NCBI GenBank assembly: GCA_031266695.1
Contig: JAISAK010000362.1
Span: forward strand, 1-6,080
Direction: 5' to 3'
DNA from: Treponema sp.
GTDB lineage: Bacteria; Spirochaetota; Spirochaetia; Treponematales; Breznakiellaceae
Length of the DNA: 6,080 bases
In this document: piece by piece, positions 4,630 through 6,080 of the stretch
Numbering within the stretch: position 1 is the first letter of the stretch
How the letters are laid out: each line of letters starts with the position of its first letter
The notes under the pieces: generated by a model
What the model was told of the DNA's origin: nothing
The model's input: only the letters and a program-made list of their open reading frames with translations
The model's database searches: none
Translations under genes and position numbers: made by a program

Positions 4630-6080
4630 TCAGCCTCCTACCGAGCCATCCCAGGTATCAACTTTCTTGACCGCCGATTCCTCATCAAACCATGTTGAGG
4701 TAACAACCTTTGTCTCCGTAAAGAACCGCACGCCGTCCTTGCCCAGGCAGTGCAGATCGCCGAAGAAAGATCTTTTGTGTCCGGCGAAGGGAAACATGCC
4801 CACAGGAACCGGGATACCGACATTGACGCCCACCATGCCTCCGTCGATATTCAGGACGAAATTGCGGGCATGGTAACCGCTGCTTGTATAAATAACCGCT
4901 CCGTTGGCAAAAGGATTATTATTGATAACCGCGATCCCTTCTTCAAATGTTTTTACCCTTTTTATACAAAGTACCGGGCCGAATATTTCACTTTGCCCGA
5001 CACTCATCCCGGGAGTTACATGATCGAGTATAGTCGGCCCGATAAAGAAGCCGTTCTCAAATCCGGGCACTTTTATCCCGCGGCCGTCCATTACGATTTT
5101 CGCGCCCTCTTTGATTCCTTTATCGATCCAGCCGAGGATTGAATCCCTGTGTTTCTGATTAACAACAGGCCCCATCTGGGAATCCTTGTCGTAGGCACAG
5201 CCGATTTTCAGCGCCTTGGCATTGGCGATTATCTTTTCCAGCAGCTTGTCCGCAATGCTTTCCTGAACCGCTACAACAGGCAAAGCCATACAACGTTCCC
5301 CCGCGCACCCAAAGGAAGAATTGATTATTCCCCCCGCGGTACGGTCAAGCATTGCGTCTTCCATAACGAGAGCGTGGTTTTTCGCTTCACATTGGGCCTG
5401 GACACGCTTGCCCGATCCGGCTGCCCGTTCGTAAATTTCGAGTCCCGCTCCCGTGGTTCCGACAAAACAAATGCCCCTGACTATGGGGTGGGTAAGAAGC
5501 ATATCCGCGACGTTACGGTCGGTAGTAACGATACTCACAACCCCCGGAGGAAGGCCCGCTTCCTGAAGGAGTTCAAGAAGCCTGATGCTGGTCATAGGGG
5601 TGATGCTTGACGATTTAAGAACCATGCAGTTTCCCGTGGCGATACAAAGAGGCGTCATCCAGCCAAAGGGGATCATCGCGGGGAAGTTAAACGGAACTAT
5701 ACCGGCAAAAACGCCTATGGGTTCCCGATAGGATACCGTATCATAACCGGTACTGGTATTCATAAGAGATTCACCCTGCGTCAGTGTCGCGGCGCCGCAG
5801 GCCAGTTCTACCGGCTCCTTGACTTTAAGCAGATCGCCTTCCGCCTCACTCCATACTTTTCCGTTTTCCCTTGCCAGCATCCGGGTAAGTTCTTCCATGT
5901 GTTCGATGATAAGATCCCGGAATTTGAAGAGTACCTGCGTCCGGCGGATTACCGGAGTTTTTGACCATGTTTTGTAAGCGTTTTGAGCCGCTTCCAGAAC
6001 GGACTCCAGCTCCTGTGCGGTGCAGCAAGGCGCCCGGGCAATTACCTCTCCCCTGCTTGGATCGTAAATATCTATCCATT
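4630..6080 (-). CDS. mmsA: CoA-acylating methylmalonate/malonate-semialdehyde dehydrogenase (N-terminus cut by window edge)
   Basis: It oxidises (methyl)malonate semialdehyde with NAD+ and CoA to propionyl- or acetyl-CoA plus CO2, in valine, beta-alanine or myo-inositol breakdown (IolA/MmsA family). The frame is open to the edge, giving 482 visible residues; the first (Trp, 6078-6076) aligns about 20 residues into homologues, so only a short N-terminus is missing. The upstream 60 residues (DPSRGEVIARAP, AYKTWSKTPVIRRTQVLFKF) match the family, so the Met at 5898 is not the start. Visible numbering: oxyanion-hole Asn131 in VPFNFPAM, cofactor loop FVGTTGAG (205-212), catalytic Cys263 in FGCAGERCMALP with the adjacent substrate-binding Arg262, and EIFGP from 364. 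The general-base Glu of hydrolytic aldehyde dehydrogenases is replaced around AQCEAKNHA (228-236), as expected for a CoA-dependent enzyme. The C-terminus (STWFDEES, DTWDGS) is complete. Substrate range and pathway cannot be fixed because the neighbours lie outside the window; iolA is an alternative symbol. Confidence 0.93.
   Translation of the reverse strand, partial: WIDIYDPSRGEVIARAPCCTAQELESVLEAAQNAYKTWSKTPVIRRTQVLFKFRDLIIEHMEELTRMLARENGKVWSEAEGDLLKVKEPVELACGAATLTQGESLMNTSTGYDTVSYREPIGVFAGIVPFNFPAMIPFGWMTPLCIATGNCMVLKSSSITPMTSIRLLELLQEAGLPPGVVSIVTTDRNVADMLLTHPIVRGICFVGTTGAGLEIYERAAGSGKRVQAQCEAKNHALVMEDAMLDRTAGGIINSSFGCAGERCMALPVVAVQESIADKLLEKIIANAKALKIGCAYDKDSQMGPVVNQKHRDSILGWIDKGIKEGAKIVMDGRGIKVPGFENGFFIGPTILDHVTPGMSVGQSEIFGPVLCIKRVKTFEEGIAVINNNPFANGAVIYTSSGYHARNFVLNIDGGMVGVNVGIPVPVGMFPFAGHKRSFFGDLHCLGKDGVRFFTETKVVTSTWFDEESAVKKVDTWDGSVGG

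Noticed and set aside
5846..6080. Separate 77-codon minus-strand frame at the right edge, suggesting a frameshift in the dehydrogenase
   Set aside because: The dehydrogenase frame continues without a stop from 5898 to 6080 and its 60 extra residues match the family N-terminus, so the other frame is a shadow and no frameshift is needed.
1..6080. Mobile element, phage, toxin-antitoxin, CRISPR or defence-system signatures
   Set aside because: No transposase, integrase, terminal inverted repeats, repeat-spacer array or toxin-like small gene could be supported; the genes are typical chromosomal ones.

Overview
The window looks like an ordinary chromosomal segment from a spirochaete, most likely a Treponema-type bacterium. 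This rests on remembered resemblance of the RpoN N-terminus, the single-domain HPF and the GDGNHS-type DUF1015 protein to treponemal versions; no search was run. Five protein genes are supported, four complete and one cut by the right edge. No tRNA, rRNA, CRISPR array, transposase, phage gene or defence system is visible.

Layout: 1-300 has no believable gene. Its first ~165 bases hold closely spaced hairpins ending in a T-rich stretch, possibly the 3' end of a structured RNA or a degenerate element, and 166-300 is the leader of the next gene. 301-1329 (+) encodes an aldo/keto reductase fused to a C-terminal ferredoxin-like domain with two four-cysteine motifs. It converges on a two-gene minus-strand operon: rpoN (sigma-54, 3104-1707, GTG start) followed by hpf (short ribosome hibernation factor, 1677-1387). 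The 57-bp convergent gap holds a GC-rich hairpin and a 20-bp tandem duplication.

Divergent from rpoN across 78 bp lies a DUF1015-family gene (3183-4580, +). The two genes appear to be driven by back-to-back sigma-70-type promoters whose -35 hexamers overlap by five bases. Both predicted transcripts have very short leaders: the rpoN mRNA would start at its Shine-Dalgarno sequence, and the DUF1015 mRNA would be leaderless or nearly so. DUF1015 converges on a CoA-acylating (methyl)malonate-semialdehyde dehydrogenase (mmsA/iolA type, minus strand, 4630 to beyond 6080), whose reading frame is intact to the window edge.

Functionally this is a mix of global regulation (sigma-54, ribosome hibernation), anaerobe-style redox metabolism (AKR-ferredoxin fusion, CoA-dependent semialdehyde oxidation) and one conserved protein of unknown role. 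I found no convincing new multi-gene system. The points most worth checking are the shared-promoter region at 3105-3182, the sigma-54-like site before the AKR gene, and the unassigned structured stretch at the left edge.
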